Source: Urechis unicinctus (taxonomy: Eukaryota > Annelida > Polychaeta > Xenopneusta > Urechidae). From it: DNA of 64,000 nt. The stretch covers positions 66,315,057 to 66,379,056 of the forward strand of contig CM067344.1 in NCBI GenBank assembly GCA_034190875.2, in the 5' to 3' direction. Position 1 is the first letter of the stretch, and every line of letters begins with the position of its first letter. A program made the translations under genes and the position numbers. Of this stretch, positions 53,634-57,046 are shown in pieces. The notes beneath the pieces are model-generated. The model was not told the DNA's origin and ran no database searches. It saw nothing but the letters and a program-made list of their open reading frames with translations.

Positions 53634-55393
53634 CGTGCAACTTGTTTTATATATGTGTTCTTTCTACATAAAAAGTGCATGAGTGTATACTTGAGATCAA
53701 ACCAAACACATTACTCCAGAATGCAATGCATCATCGCTGAATCATTCCGCATACAATGGAACACATCCAATATACTTACCCTGCCGCTTAAGTCATCTGG
53801 TGCCCTGTGCTTACATTAGCATATTTAATTATAATAGTGAAAGCACTCCGAGGAGCCATGTTTACCTTACGCTTCACTAGCCGAAAGGGGCAGTTTAATT
53901 GATTTGGAATATAAGGTCACGTACCTCACATATATAAACGCCGAGCGTCCGTCCTTCACACTTGGTAACAATGGCAGTTAACGAAAAGTGGACACGCCCA
54001 CAAACGATCTTACGACCACGCCACATGGTTGTATCACCGACAATGACTTAGCCTTTACAAACGGGATGAATAGGTAAGGTTTGGAGCTCACGAACACCAA
54101 GCTAGCATTACGAGATTTCGCAACGGACAGCCACGCTCAAAAAATAAACACAGGACACAGAATGACACCAAAAATAAACCAGCAACCAACCACGTTGTTA
54201 ATACATTCTAGAATACAACAATGCTTGTTTAACCTATCCTAACTCTAAAGATGTGCGAACGATCAAGGCTCCCATATCATTAAGCTTTGGGTTAATACCA
54301 ACTAGCGGGTATTTGAGCGTGCTTTATTTAACAAGCGTCTGTTTCTTGATACATTGGGCAAGCAGGAGACATCCAGTTGACATAGCTGGGGTAAGAGGTG
54401 GAGGGGTTGGGATGCTTAGATGCTCCAGCACCACGCCTGACACTCACTTACCACAATTAGCGAGGCAAAATATATCCAGTCCCAGAAAGAATGTGCATCT
54501 TGAACATAATACATAATATTTACCCAGCCAGCAAGGCTGATGACCTGTAAAAACACAAACAAAAGCATAAACAAAGACACGTGGTTGTACAGTGTAGATA
54601 GTTGCTACTTACCACTATTAGTGCTACAAAATATATCCAATTCCAGAATGAATGGGCATCTTGAACATAATACATAATTTCAACCCAGCCCTCCAGACTT
54701 ATGACCTGCAAAACAAGTAAGAAAGCAAGGCAATGGAATGAATTAGACACTAGAACGACTTGGACGTCACATGACTGTTGACAATAACACATGATTGTAA
54801 TGGTCACAGGGTTATACTCAGTCACGTGATATACAGGTGCAACACGTGTGACACAAATTAGGATTCGAAGGAAAACAACAAAATCGAGGAGAGAATACAG
54901 GAAGCTAATTCAGATTGGATATTGATTTACGCAGTCCACGCCCCTTTCCACATAGAAAAGTTCATTGCATATTCAATAAAATAACATAGGCTATCCAATT
55001 ATCTATATTGAGTGGGGAGTGAAATGGGGGGGAGTGTGTATGGCTGGTGAGTGGTTGTTTGAGAATGCGAAAAAGAGCGATGGGGTAGGGGGTGGGAGGA
55101 AGAGAGAGAGGAGAAGAGGGCGGAGGGATAAAGAAAGAGAGAGAGAGAGATAGAGAGATGGAGAGAGGAAGAAAGAGGGAAAGAAAGAAGGAGAGAGGAA
55201 TATTTGCGCAGGAGAGAAAGAGTGAGAGAGAGAACGAGGAGAGGTAAAGAGAAAGGGAGATAGAGATAGAAAAAAAGAAAAAAAGGAGAGGAGGACAGGA
55301 GAGATAAAGGAATTGAGAGATAGAATGACATGGAAAGAGGTGGATATGGACGAAGAGAGCGGGAGAGATAGAGAGAGAGAGATAGAGAGAGAG

Positions 55394-55489
<96 letters not shown>

Positions 55490-56554
55490 AAGAGGGAGAG
55501 AGAGAGCGATGAAGGTCGTTAAGACAGGTGTTTATTCCGACCCCACACATGGTGTTCACGAGAAGAAGTCACGCAAGACAACCAGTGCCATATACAGTGA
55601 CCATGCTGTGACATGCTGCAGCATGCATGTCATTGTTAACATACACATGCAACGGCCACGGTCTTCTCAAGAGGAAGTTCTGCTGCAAAAATGTGAAAAG
55701 TAAAATTCGAGGAAAAATCTGTAATAAAAAGAAATGATCTTCACCAAAAATGCTTTCTGCATATTTTACATGGTTGGTCATATACGTGAGAATTGCGCTC
55801 ATGTCAAATTGCACAAAATAAGAAATCATACGGGTTCAAAATGCATGCAATCAGGCTTCCCAAAATAGAAAATTATGGAAGCAAATTGGGCTGATAAATG
55901 AAAAGTTGGTAGATGTAAAAAACAATGAACTACTATGAATCAATCTATGGCATGAAAACCAATGGGGCTTATAAAACAATGAGCAATGTAAAATAGATAA
56001 ATCAAATTGCTGTGGTAAAGGCATTGATTGTGAAATAAAATCACTTTGTATGAAATAGCACACAAGCAAAATTAGAAGGTGAATGGATCAACGAATTATT
56101 GAGTACATAATGTTGGCACTCCCCAAGAATATACAATATGTTGGTGGTCATATGAAGAGAAATGACTTCTTATCAAAATCTGCAAATATGTCCTTCCATA
56201 ATGCTTTACCGAGAAATACAATAGAAGGGCTTCAATAATCAAAATTATTGAAAGCAACAGTTAAAGCCAACCTGAAATATAGCCACCCAGGCTAGGCCTA
56301 TATTGTCAAATGATATGGCGCCTTGGAAGGGATTCTTGTCTCCCGGTTTGCATACAGAGTAATATCTGTTCCAGTCGACACACGATTCGTTGGTGGGTGT
56401 ATTGTTGGAGAATGTGAGGGCGGTCTCATTACATGGACGACCGAGCCAGCGATAGCGGGGTAGGTCACTGCACAAAGTCATGCCTGCATCTTCTGGGTGA
56501 CTGCATATAAAGTCCTTGTCTCTCTCGGTGATGTAGTAGTCCAGAAGGTAGCTC
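21680..56554 (-). CDS. Cav3: Cav3 T-type voltage-gated calcium channel alpha1 subunit (partial at 5' end)
   Basis: Pore-forming subunit of a low-voltage-activated calcium channel in the plasma membrane. Visible parts, in order: domain I extracellular loop, pore and S6; the gating-brake segment of the I-II linker; complete domains II, III and IV; and a long C-terminus. Using one member of each alternative pair, the exons sum to 7168 nt, one incoming nucleotide plus 2389 codons including TGA, with no frame break. Filter signatures are LEGW or LAGW (I), TQEDW (II), SKDGW (III) and TGDNW (IV); aspartates in III and IV define Cav3 against Cav1/Cav2 (EEEE). Other Cav3 hallmarks are [11 protein letters not shown] with [20 protein letters not shown] in the I-II linker, HTAATPM in the II-III linker, and [20 protein letters not shown] in IVS4-S5. 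Exons for domain I S1-S5 lie beyond 59 kb or outside the window. Confidence 0.97.
23314..24768 (-). other. Cav3 intron before terminal exon
   Basis: AT-rich, CpG-poor intron. The first 17 bases after the exon 28 donor hold the in-frame TAG used if splicing fails. No other feature seen. Confidence 0.8.
24769..24988 (-). CDS. Cav3: Cav3 exon: C-terminal tail
   Basis: 220 nt, phase 0 to 1. It encodes [20 protein letters not shown], then [40 protein letters not shown] and [13 protein letters not shown]. Donor TCAG|GTGACA is weak. If it is not used, the frame continues GDIEI and stops at TAG (24752-24754), giving a shorter C-terminus. Confidence 0.88.
25262..25649 (-). repeat. 45-bp minisatellite derived from an exon-intron junction
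   Basis: About seven copies; on the - strand each has CAGCCTGTATGACTCACTTA followed by GTGTGTGGTGTGGTAGAGAG. The unit resembles the end of the adjacent Cav3 exon plus its intron start (CAGCCTGTATCACTCAG|GTAG). The donor GT is lost in the copies. Confidence 0.93.
25650..25907 (-). CDS. Cav3: Cav3 exon: domain IV S6 and proximal C-terminus
   Basis: 258 nt, phase 0-0. It encodes [23 protein letters not shown]6 ([29 protein letters not shown]), then an acidic helix ([20 protein letters not shown]). A Cys-rich IVS6-proximal loop (four Cys) is present. Donor CAG|GTAGAG; the junction has spawned a 45-bp minisatellite. Confidence 0.97.
26017..26138 (-). CDS. Cav3: Cav3 exon: domain IV selectivity filter
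   Basis: 122 nt, phase 1 to 0. It encodes [20 protein letters not shown], then [20 protein letters not shown] and K. D of TGDNW is the fourth filter acid. The [28 protein letters not shown] block is a Cav3 hallmark. Confidence 0.98.
26250..26399 (-). CDS. Cav3: Cav3 exon: domain IV S4-S5 linker and S5
   Basis: 150 nt, phase 1-1. It encodes [20 protein letters not shown], then [20 protein letters not shown] and [10 protein letters not shown]. Donor CTTG|GTAAGT. Confidence 0.97.
26523..26653 (-). CDS. Cav3: Cav3 exon: domain IV S3-S4
   Basis: 131 nt, phase 2 to 1. It encodes [20 protein letters not shown], then [20 protein letters not shown] and RIAR. Matches vertebrate Cav3 IVS3-S4 almost residue for residue. 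Donor AGAG|GTCAGG. Confidence 0.96.
27058..27167 (-). CDS. Cav3: Cav3 exon: domain IV S2
   Basis: 110 nt, phase 0 to 2. It encodes [20 protein letters not shown] then [16 protein letters not shown]. Acceptor TTTCAG, donor GACAG|GTATGT. Confidence 0.96.
27278..27429 (-). CDS. Cav3: Cav3 exon: III-IV linker end and domain IV S1
   Basis: 152 nt, phase 1 to 0 (acceptor CTGTAG|AA, donor CAG|GTTGGT). It encodes [20 protein letters not shown], then [20 protein letters not shown] and [11 protein letters not shown]. Confidence 0.96.
27430..29406 (-). other. Cav3 intron, domain III-IV linker
   Basis: 2.0 kb AT-rich intron. It contains G-rich tracts on the + strand at about 28010-28052 and 28531-28554 that could form G-quadruplex. 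No exon recognised. Confidence 0.75.
29407..29689 (-). CDS. Cav3: Cav3 exon: domain III S6 and III-IV linker
   Basis: 283 nt, phase 0 to 1. It begins [20 protein letters not shown], then [20 protein letters not shown] and a charged coil ([20 protein letters not shown]). The donor chosen is TATG|GTTGGT, the only one nearby giving phase 1; phases 0 or 2 would create a stop with the next exon. The donor is weak in form. Confidence 0.92.
29771..29860 (-). CDS. Cav3: Cav3 exon: domain III selectivity filter
   Basis: 90 nt, phase 0-0. It encodes [20 protein letters not shown] then [11 protein letters not shown] of SKDGW is the third filter acid. Aspartate here rather than glutamate marks Cav3. Acceptor AACCAG, donor CAG|GTAAGC. 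Confidence 0.97.
29974..30105 (-). CDS. Cav3: Cav3 exon: domain III turret
   Basis: 132 nt, phase 0-0. It encodes [20 protein letters not shown], then [20 protein letters not shown] and DLGQ. Two cysteines and one NKT sequon are visible; [14 protein letters not shown] is conserved in Cav3 ahead of the pore. Confidence 0.97.
30399..30525 (-). CDS. Cav3: Cav3 exon: domain III S4-S5 linker and S5
   Basis: 127 nt, phase 2 to 0. It encodes [20 protein letters not shown], then [20 protein letters not shown] and GVQ. Close to vertebrate Cav3 across its whole length. Donor CAG|GTGAGT. Confidence 0.97.
30619..30803 (-). CDS. Cav3: Cav3 exon: domain III S3-S4
   Basis: 185 nt, phase 0 to 2. It encodes [20 protein letters not shown], then [14 protein letters not shown], and the S4 sensor [17 protein letters not shown] with regularly spaced arginines. 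Acceptor GTACAG, donor CTCAG|GTATGC. Confidence 0.97.
31112..31304 (-). CDS. Cav3: Cav3 exon: domain III S1-S2
   Basis: 193 nt, phase 2 to 0. It encodes [20 protein letters not shown], then [20 protein letters not shown] and [31 protein letters not shown] is the IIIS1 signature of Cav channels. Donor AAG|GTGATC. Confidence 0.97.
31416..31504 (-). CDS. Cav3: Cav3 exon: pre-domain III Cys-rich segment
   Basis: 89 nt, phase 0 to 2 (acceptor GAACAG|GCG, donor AACAG|GTCTGC). It encodes [20 protein letters not shown] then ALYIFSPEN. The YIFSPENR part matches the YIFPPQSR segment just ahead of IIIS1 in vertebrate Cav3. The CxCxxC cluster is notable. Confidence 0.93.
31594..31660. repeat. (GA)n microsatellite
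   Basis: GAGAGAGAAAGAGAGAGA type tract interrupted by T and A, in a Cav3 intron. Confidence 0.9.
31661..32386 (-). other. Cav3 intron without other features
   Basis: AT-rich intron between the exons at 32387 and 31504; a short GA run lies at 32336-32351. Nothing else seen. Confidence 0.7.
32387..32564 (-). CDS. Cav3: Cav3 exon: II-III linker, second QNS exon
   Basis: 178 nt, phase 2 to 0 (acceptor AAGTAG|C, donor CTTCTG|GTGAAT). It starts [20 protein letters not shown], echoing the previous exon, then an Ala/Gly/Asp-rich stretch ending KTGIAKLL. The acceptor lacks a good pyrimidine tract and follows a (TG)n run, so the start is a little less sure. Confidence 0.82.
32628..32735. repeat. (CT)n(CA)n compound microsatellite
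   Basis: CTCTCTCT followed by long CACACA tracts. It lies in the 256-bp intron between two Cav3 II-III linker exons and, on the sense strand, provides (TG)n just upstream of the acceptor at 32564. Confidence 0.95.
32821..33009 (-). CDS. Cav3: Cav3 exon: II-III linker with repeated QNS motifs
   Basis: 189 nt, phase 2-2 (acceptor CTTCAG|T, donor AACAG|GTGCTA). It has internal repeats: [19 protein letters not shown] and LSRQNSINS. The RQNS copies fit R-X-X-S basophilic kinase sites. No match outside Cav3 is recognised; phase agreement places it in the gene. Confidence 0.85.
33323..33597. repeat. 29-bp minisatellite
   Basis: About nine copies sharing GACATAACATGACACTATCA and ending in ACAGACAAT or ACAGTCACT; the two endings alternate irregularly. 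Confidence 0.94.
34430..35780. repeat. 20-21-bp minisatellite (GGTGGATGAGATAGATAACAA)
   Basis: About 65 copies over 1.35 kb of GTGGATGAGATAGATAACAA and GGATGAGATAGTAATAAG variants, arranged in higher-order blocks; a block containing GGCAGGGCTGAGACAGG occurs twice (about 34600 and 35130). Long - strand open frames here (for example 34667-35464) arise from the repeat and are not genes. Confidence 0.95.
36435..36673 (-). CDS. Cav3: Cav3 exon: Ser/Arg-rich II-III linker
   Basis: 239 nt, phase 0 to 2 (acceptor ATGAAG|GCC, donor TACAG|GTACGT). It encodes [20 protein letters not shown], a basic [10 protein letters not shown] segment and an acidic [11 protein letters not shown] run. Low complexity; several basophilic and proline-directed phosphorylation-like sites are visible. 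Confidence 0.88.
36719..36930. repeat. CA-rich simple sequence
   Basis: Irregular CACACA/CATACA-rich stretch in a Cav3 intron. Confidence 0.7.
37031..37284 (-). CDS. Cav3: Cav3 exon: II-III linker with HTAATPM motif
   Basis: 254 nt, phase 1 to 0. It contains [19 protein letters not shown], matching the HTAATPM motif of the Cav3 II-III linker, then a Ser-rich end ([16 protein letters not shown]). Donor TCG|GTGAGA. Confidence 0.92.
37908..38100 (-). CDS. Cav3: Cav3 exon: charged II-III linker start
   Basis: 193 nt, phase 0 to 1 (acceptor TTACAG|GGA, donor AAAG|GTAAGT). Highly charged sequence ([20 protein letters not shown] and on), likely helical or coiled, with a Cys/Lys stretch (KLCKCKLAH). 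Poorly conserved in the family; supported by splice sites and phase. Confidence 0.88.
38237..38392 (-). CDS. Cav3: Cav3 exon: domain II selectivity filter and S6
   Basis: 156 nt, phase 0-0 (acceptor GATTAG|ATC, donor GAG|GTGAAG). It begins [20 protein letters not shown] and continues to [20 protein letters not shown] of TQEDW is the second acid of the EEDD ring; IIS6 follows. Confidence 0.97.
38719..38869 (-). CDS. Cav3: Cav3 alternative exon: domain II turret, long Cys-rich form
   Basis: 151 nt, phase 2 to 0 (acceptor GTGCAG|T, donor TTCCAG|GTAGGA). It encodes [20 protein letters not shown], then [20 protein letters not shown] and [11 protein letters not shown]. It is ten residues longer than its partner and has five cysteines in the loop. 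It has the same entry and exit phases as 39647-39767 and a homologous pore helix. From memory, the snail Cav3 has an equivalent pair of turret exons that alter sodium versus calcium passage. Confidence 0.94.
39178..39384. repeat. Diverged direct repeat inside the intron between the two turret exons
   Basis: Two about 65-bp copies at 39178-39242 and 39316-39384 share TTCTTGGTGCAT, AGAAGCA and TTTTGTA blocks in the same order. They sit in the 777-bp intron separating the mutually exclusive domain II exons. Confidence 0.75.
39647..39767 (-). CDS. Cav3: Cav3 alternative exon: domain II turret, short form
   Basis: 121 nt, phase 2 to 0 (acceptor AACCAG|C, donor TTTCAG|GTAGAT). It encodes [20 protein letters not shown], then [20 protein letters not shown] and Q: the end of S5, a short extracellular loop with a single Cys, and the pore helix. 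This is the vertebrate-like version. Since the exon is not a multiple of 3 it must substitute for, not add to, the exon at 38719-38869. Confidence 0.95.
40375..40560 (-). CDS. Cav3: Cav3 exon: domain II S4 voltage sensor and S5
   Basis: 186 nt, phase 2-2. It encodes [20 protein letters not shown], then [20 protein letters not shown] and [20 protein letters not shown]. Regularly spaced arginines ([15 protein letters not shown]) form the S4 sensor. The S4-S5 linker and S5 follow and match Cav3 closely. Confidence 0.97.
40724..41190. repeat. About 41-bp minisatellite
   Basis: Copies share ATAACATTAGCAATG and AGCATTGGCTATAACTACCA; the first few units are more diverged. Confidence 0.9.
41318..41985. 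repeat. 18-bp minisatellite (CCACCTCCCTCCATCAAT)
   Basis: About 36 copies with variants CCACCTCTCTCCATCAGT and CCACCTCCAACTATCAGT. As 18 is divisible by 3, long open frames appear on both strands (for example 41244-41996 on +). They are repeat artefacts in an intron. Confidence 0.95.
42674..42825 (-). CDS. Cav3: Cav3 exon: domain II S2-S3
   Basis: 152 nt, phase 0 to 2 (acceptor TTGCAG|CCT, donor CTCAG|GTATGT). It encodes [20 protein letters not shown], then [20 protein letters not shown] and [10 protein letters not shown], that is IIS2, the S2-S3 loop and the start of S3. GPFGYIKN is strongly conserved in Cav3 domain II. Confidence 0.96.
42826..46159 (-). other. Cav3 intron between domain II S1 and S2 exons
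   Basis: 3.3 kb intron, CpG-frequent. Contains the 20-bp array at 43478-43762. Otherwise nothing recognised. Confidence 0.75.
43478..43762. repeat. About 20-bp minisatellite (CGCTTAACACACTGACAAAA)
   Basis: About 13 imperfect copies; variants replace CGCTTAAC with ACATAAC or GCATTAC. Confidence 0.9.
46160..46281 (-). CDS. Cav3: Cav3 exon: domain II S1
   Basis: 122 nt, phase 1 to 0. The peptide reads [20 protein letters not shown], then [32 protein letters not shown] is the Cav3 IIS1 signature. The donor used here is CAG|GTGTGT at 46160; a second in-frame donor CAG|GTATGC lies 18 nt downstream (exon end 46142) and would add VCCVIQ. Confidence 0.95.
46282..47487 (-). other. Cav3 intron with (CT)n tract
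   Basis: Contains CACACA-rich sequence and the (CT)n run at 46851-46941; the rest is unremarkable. Confidence 0.75.
46851..46941. repeat. (CT)n microsatellite, about 90 bp
   Basis: Nearly pure CT dinucleotide repeat on the + strand (GA on the Cav3 sense strand), preceded by CA-rich sequence from 46745. Confidence 0.98.
47488..47685 (-). CDS. Cav3: Cav3 exon: acidic I-II linker
   Basis: 198 nt, phase 1-1 (acceptor TTCCAG|TG, donor AAGA|GTAAGT). It encodes a basic start ([16 protein letters not shown]), a Ser/Asp/Glu cluster ([19 protein letters not shown]) and a lysine run (KKKKTKS). Vertebrate Cav3 linkers carry a similar acidic-serine stretch just ahead of domain II. The phases fit both neighbours. 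Confidence 0.9.
47686..50393 (-). other. Cav3 intron, no recognised features
   Basis: 2.7 kb CpG-containing intron in the I-II linker. Open frames are short and random in composition. Confidence 0.7.
50394..51321 (-). CDS. Cav3: Cav3 exon: domain I S6 and I-II linker gating brake
   Basis: 928 nt, phase 0 to 1 (acceptor TTGCAG|ATT, donor AAGG|GTAAGT). It begins [20 protein letters not shown] (S6) followed by [36 protein letters not shown] and a basic helix, which is the helix-loop-helix brake that keeps T-type channels closed at rest in the known family. The rest is a low-complexity linker with a polybasic run (LRRKRRKKR) and Ser/Pro/Thr-rich sequence. Confidence 0.95.
51322..54451 (-). other. 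Cav3 intron downstream of the domain I pore exon pair
   Basis: 3.1 kb intron containing an 18-G run at 52109-52126 and the (TA)n tract at 53383-53632. No third copy of the pore exon was found here. Confidence 0.8.
53383..53632. repeat. (TA)n microsatellite, about 250 bp
   Basis: Long AT dinucleotide array with a few G/C interruptions (ATAGATTATATATACGC near 53472). Open frames of Tyr/Ile repeats on both strands are artefacts. Confidence 0.98.
54452..54544 (-). CDS. Cav3: Cav3 alternative exon: domain I pore, alanine (AGW) version
   Basis: 93 nt, 31 codons, phase 0-0, acceptor TTTTTACAG|GTC and donor GTG|GTAAGT. The peptide starts [20 protein letters not shown] and continues [11 protein letters not shown]. 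Compared with its partner there are five residue changes, including the filter E to A and the acid four positions on (E to N), against seven silent codon differences. Frame, length and both splice sites are intact, so a dead duplicate is unlikely. GAG to GCT needs two base changes, so one sequencing error cannot explain it. Whether the exon is transcribed cannot be seen from DNA. Confidence 0.9.
54545..54612 (-). other. Cav3: 68-bp intron between the two domain I pore exons
   Basis: Begins GTAAGT and ends TTTTTACAG on the - strand. It is the shortest intron seen in the gene. Such a short gap may hinder splicing of one copy to the other and so favour either-or use; that is inference. Confidence 0.85.
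54613..54705 (-). CDS. Cav3: Cav3 alternative exon: domain I pore, glutamate (EGW) version
   Basis: 93 nt, 31 codons, phase 0-0, acceptor TTTTGCAG|GTC and donor GTG|GTAAGT. The peptide starts [20 protein letters not shown] and continues [11 protein letters not shown] into S6. E of LEGW is the domain I selectivity-filter acid of the Cav3 EEDD locus. It joins in frame with the upstream ...AIFQ exon and the downstream IGAFFMINL exon. A second copy lies 68 bp downstream in the direction of transcription. Confidence 0.96.
54706..56271 (-). other. Cav3 intron upstream of the domain I pore exon pair
   Basis: 1.6 kb intron holding the long (GA)n tract, which on the sense strand is a (CU)n polypyrimidine stretch ending about 370 nt before the first pore exon. 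No exon found. Confidence 0.8.
55075..55506. repeat. (GA)n purine tract, about 430 bp
   Basis: Purine-rich on the + strand; purest GA at about 55365-55506, more interrupted toward 55075. On the Cav3 sense strand it is CU-rich. Confidence 0.96.
56272..56554 (-). CDS. Cav3: Cav3 exon: domain I S5-P extracellular loop
   Basis: 283 nt, entering in phase 2 and leaving in phase 0 (acceptor GATTCAG|GAGC, donor TTTCAG|GTTGGC). It encodes a Cys-rich turret: [17 protein letters not shown], then [24 protein letters not shown], and ends [17 protein letters not shown] just before the pore loop. Two N-glycosylation-type sequons (NET, NES) are visible. The pattern CVDWNxYYxxC followed by NPFQGAIxFDNIG is diagnostic of Cav3 domain I. 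Confidence 0.96.
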
Positions 56555-57046
56555 CTGAATCAACACAGGTGAGATCAAATCATGAATTAGCACCTGAAAT
56601 AACACAGGTGAGATAAAGTCGTGAAATAGCTCCTGAATCAACACAGGAGAGATAAAGTCGTGAATTAGCTCCCGAATCAACACAAGTGAGATAAAGTCGT
56701 GAAATAGCTCCTGAATCAACACAGGAGAGATAAAGTCGTGAATTAGCTCCCGAATCAACACAGGTGAGATAAAGTCGTGAAATAGCTCCTGAATCAACTC
56801 AGGTGAGATAGAGTCGTGAAATAGCTCCTGAATCAACACTGGTGTGATAAAGTCGTGAATTAGCTCCTGAATCAACACAGGTGAGATAAAGTCGTGAACT
56901 AGATCCTGAATCAACACATGTGGGATAAAGTCGTGAATTAGCGCCTGAATCAACACAGGTGAGATCAAGTCGTGAATTAGTAACTGAATCAAGACAGGGA
57001 AGATATAGTCGTCAATTAGCTCCAGAATCAACACAGGTGAATTAGC
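56555..57046 (-). repeat. 39-bp minisatellite derived from a Cav3 splice acceptor
   Basis: About 12 copies; on the - strand units end GTGTTGATTCAGGAGCT, the same junction as the true acceptor GATTCAG|GAGC at 56554. Most copies keep the AG. The 39-bp period keeps a frame open (56465-57034), but it is not the frame of the exon. Confidence 0.94.

Noticed and set aside
53188-53682. Tyr/Ile repeat open frames on both strands
   Set aside because: Translation of (TA)n.
54452-54544. Alanine pore exon as a pseudo-exon or sequencing error
   Set aside because: Open frame, equal length, both splice sites intact, seven silent differences, and the E-to-A change needs two base changes; expression remains to be shown.
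21680-56554. Alternative identities for the channel: Nav, NALCN or Cav1/Cav2
   Set aside because: Aspartates in the domain III and IV filters, the gating-brake segment and the HTAATPM motif fit Cav3 only; no IQ/EF-hand C-terminus or beta-subunit AID motif was seen.
56465-57034. 189-codon - strand frame of 13-residue repeats next to a Cav3 exon
   Set aside because: Comes from the 39-bp array; it runs into the exon in the wrong frame.
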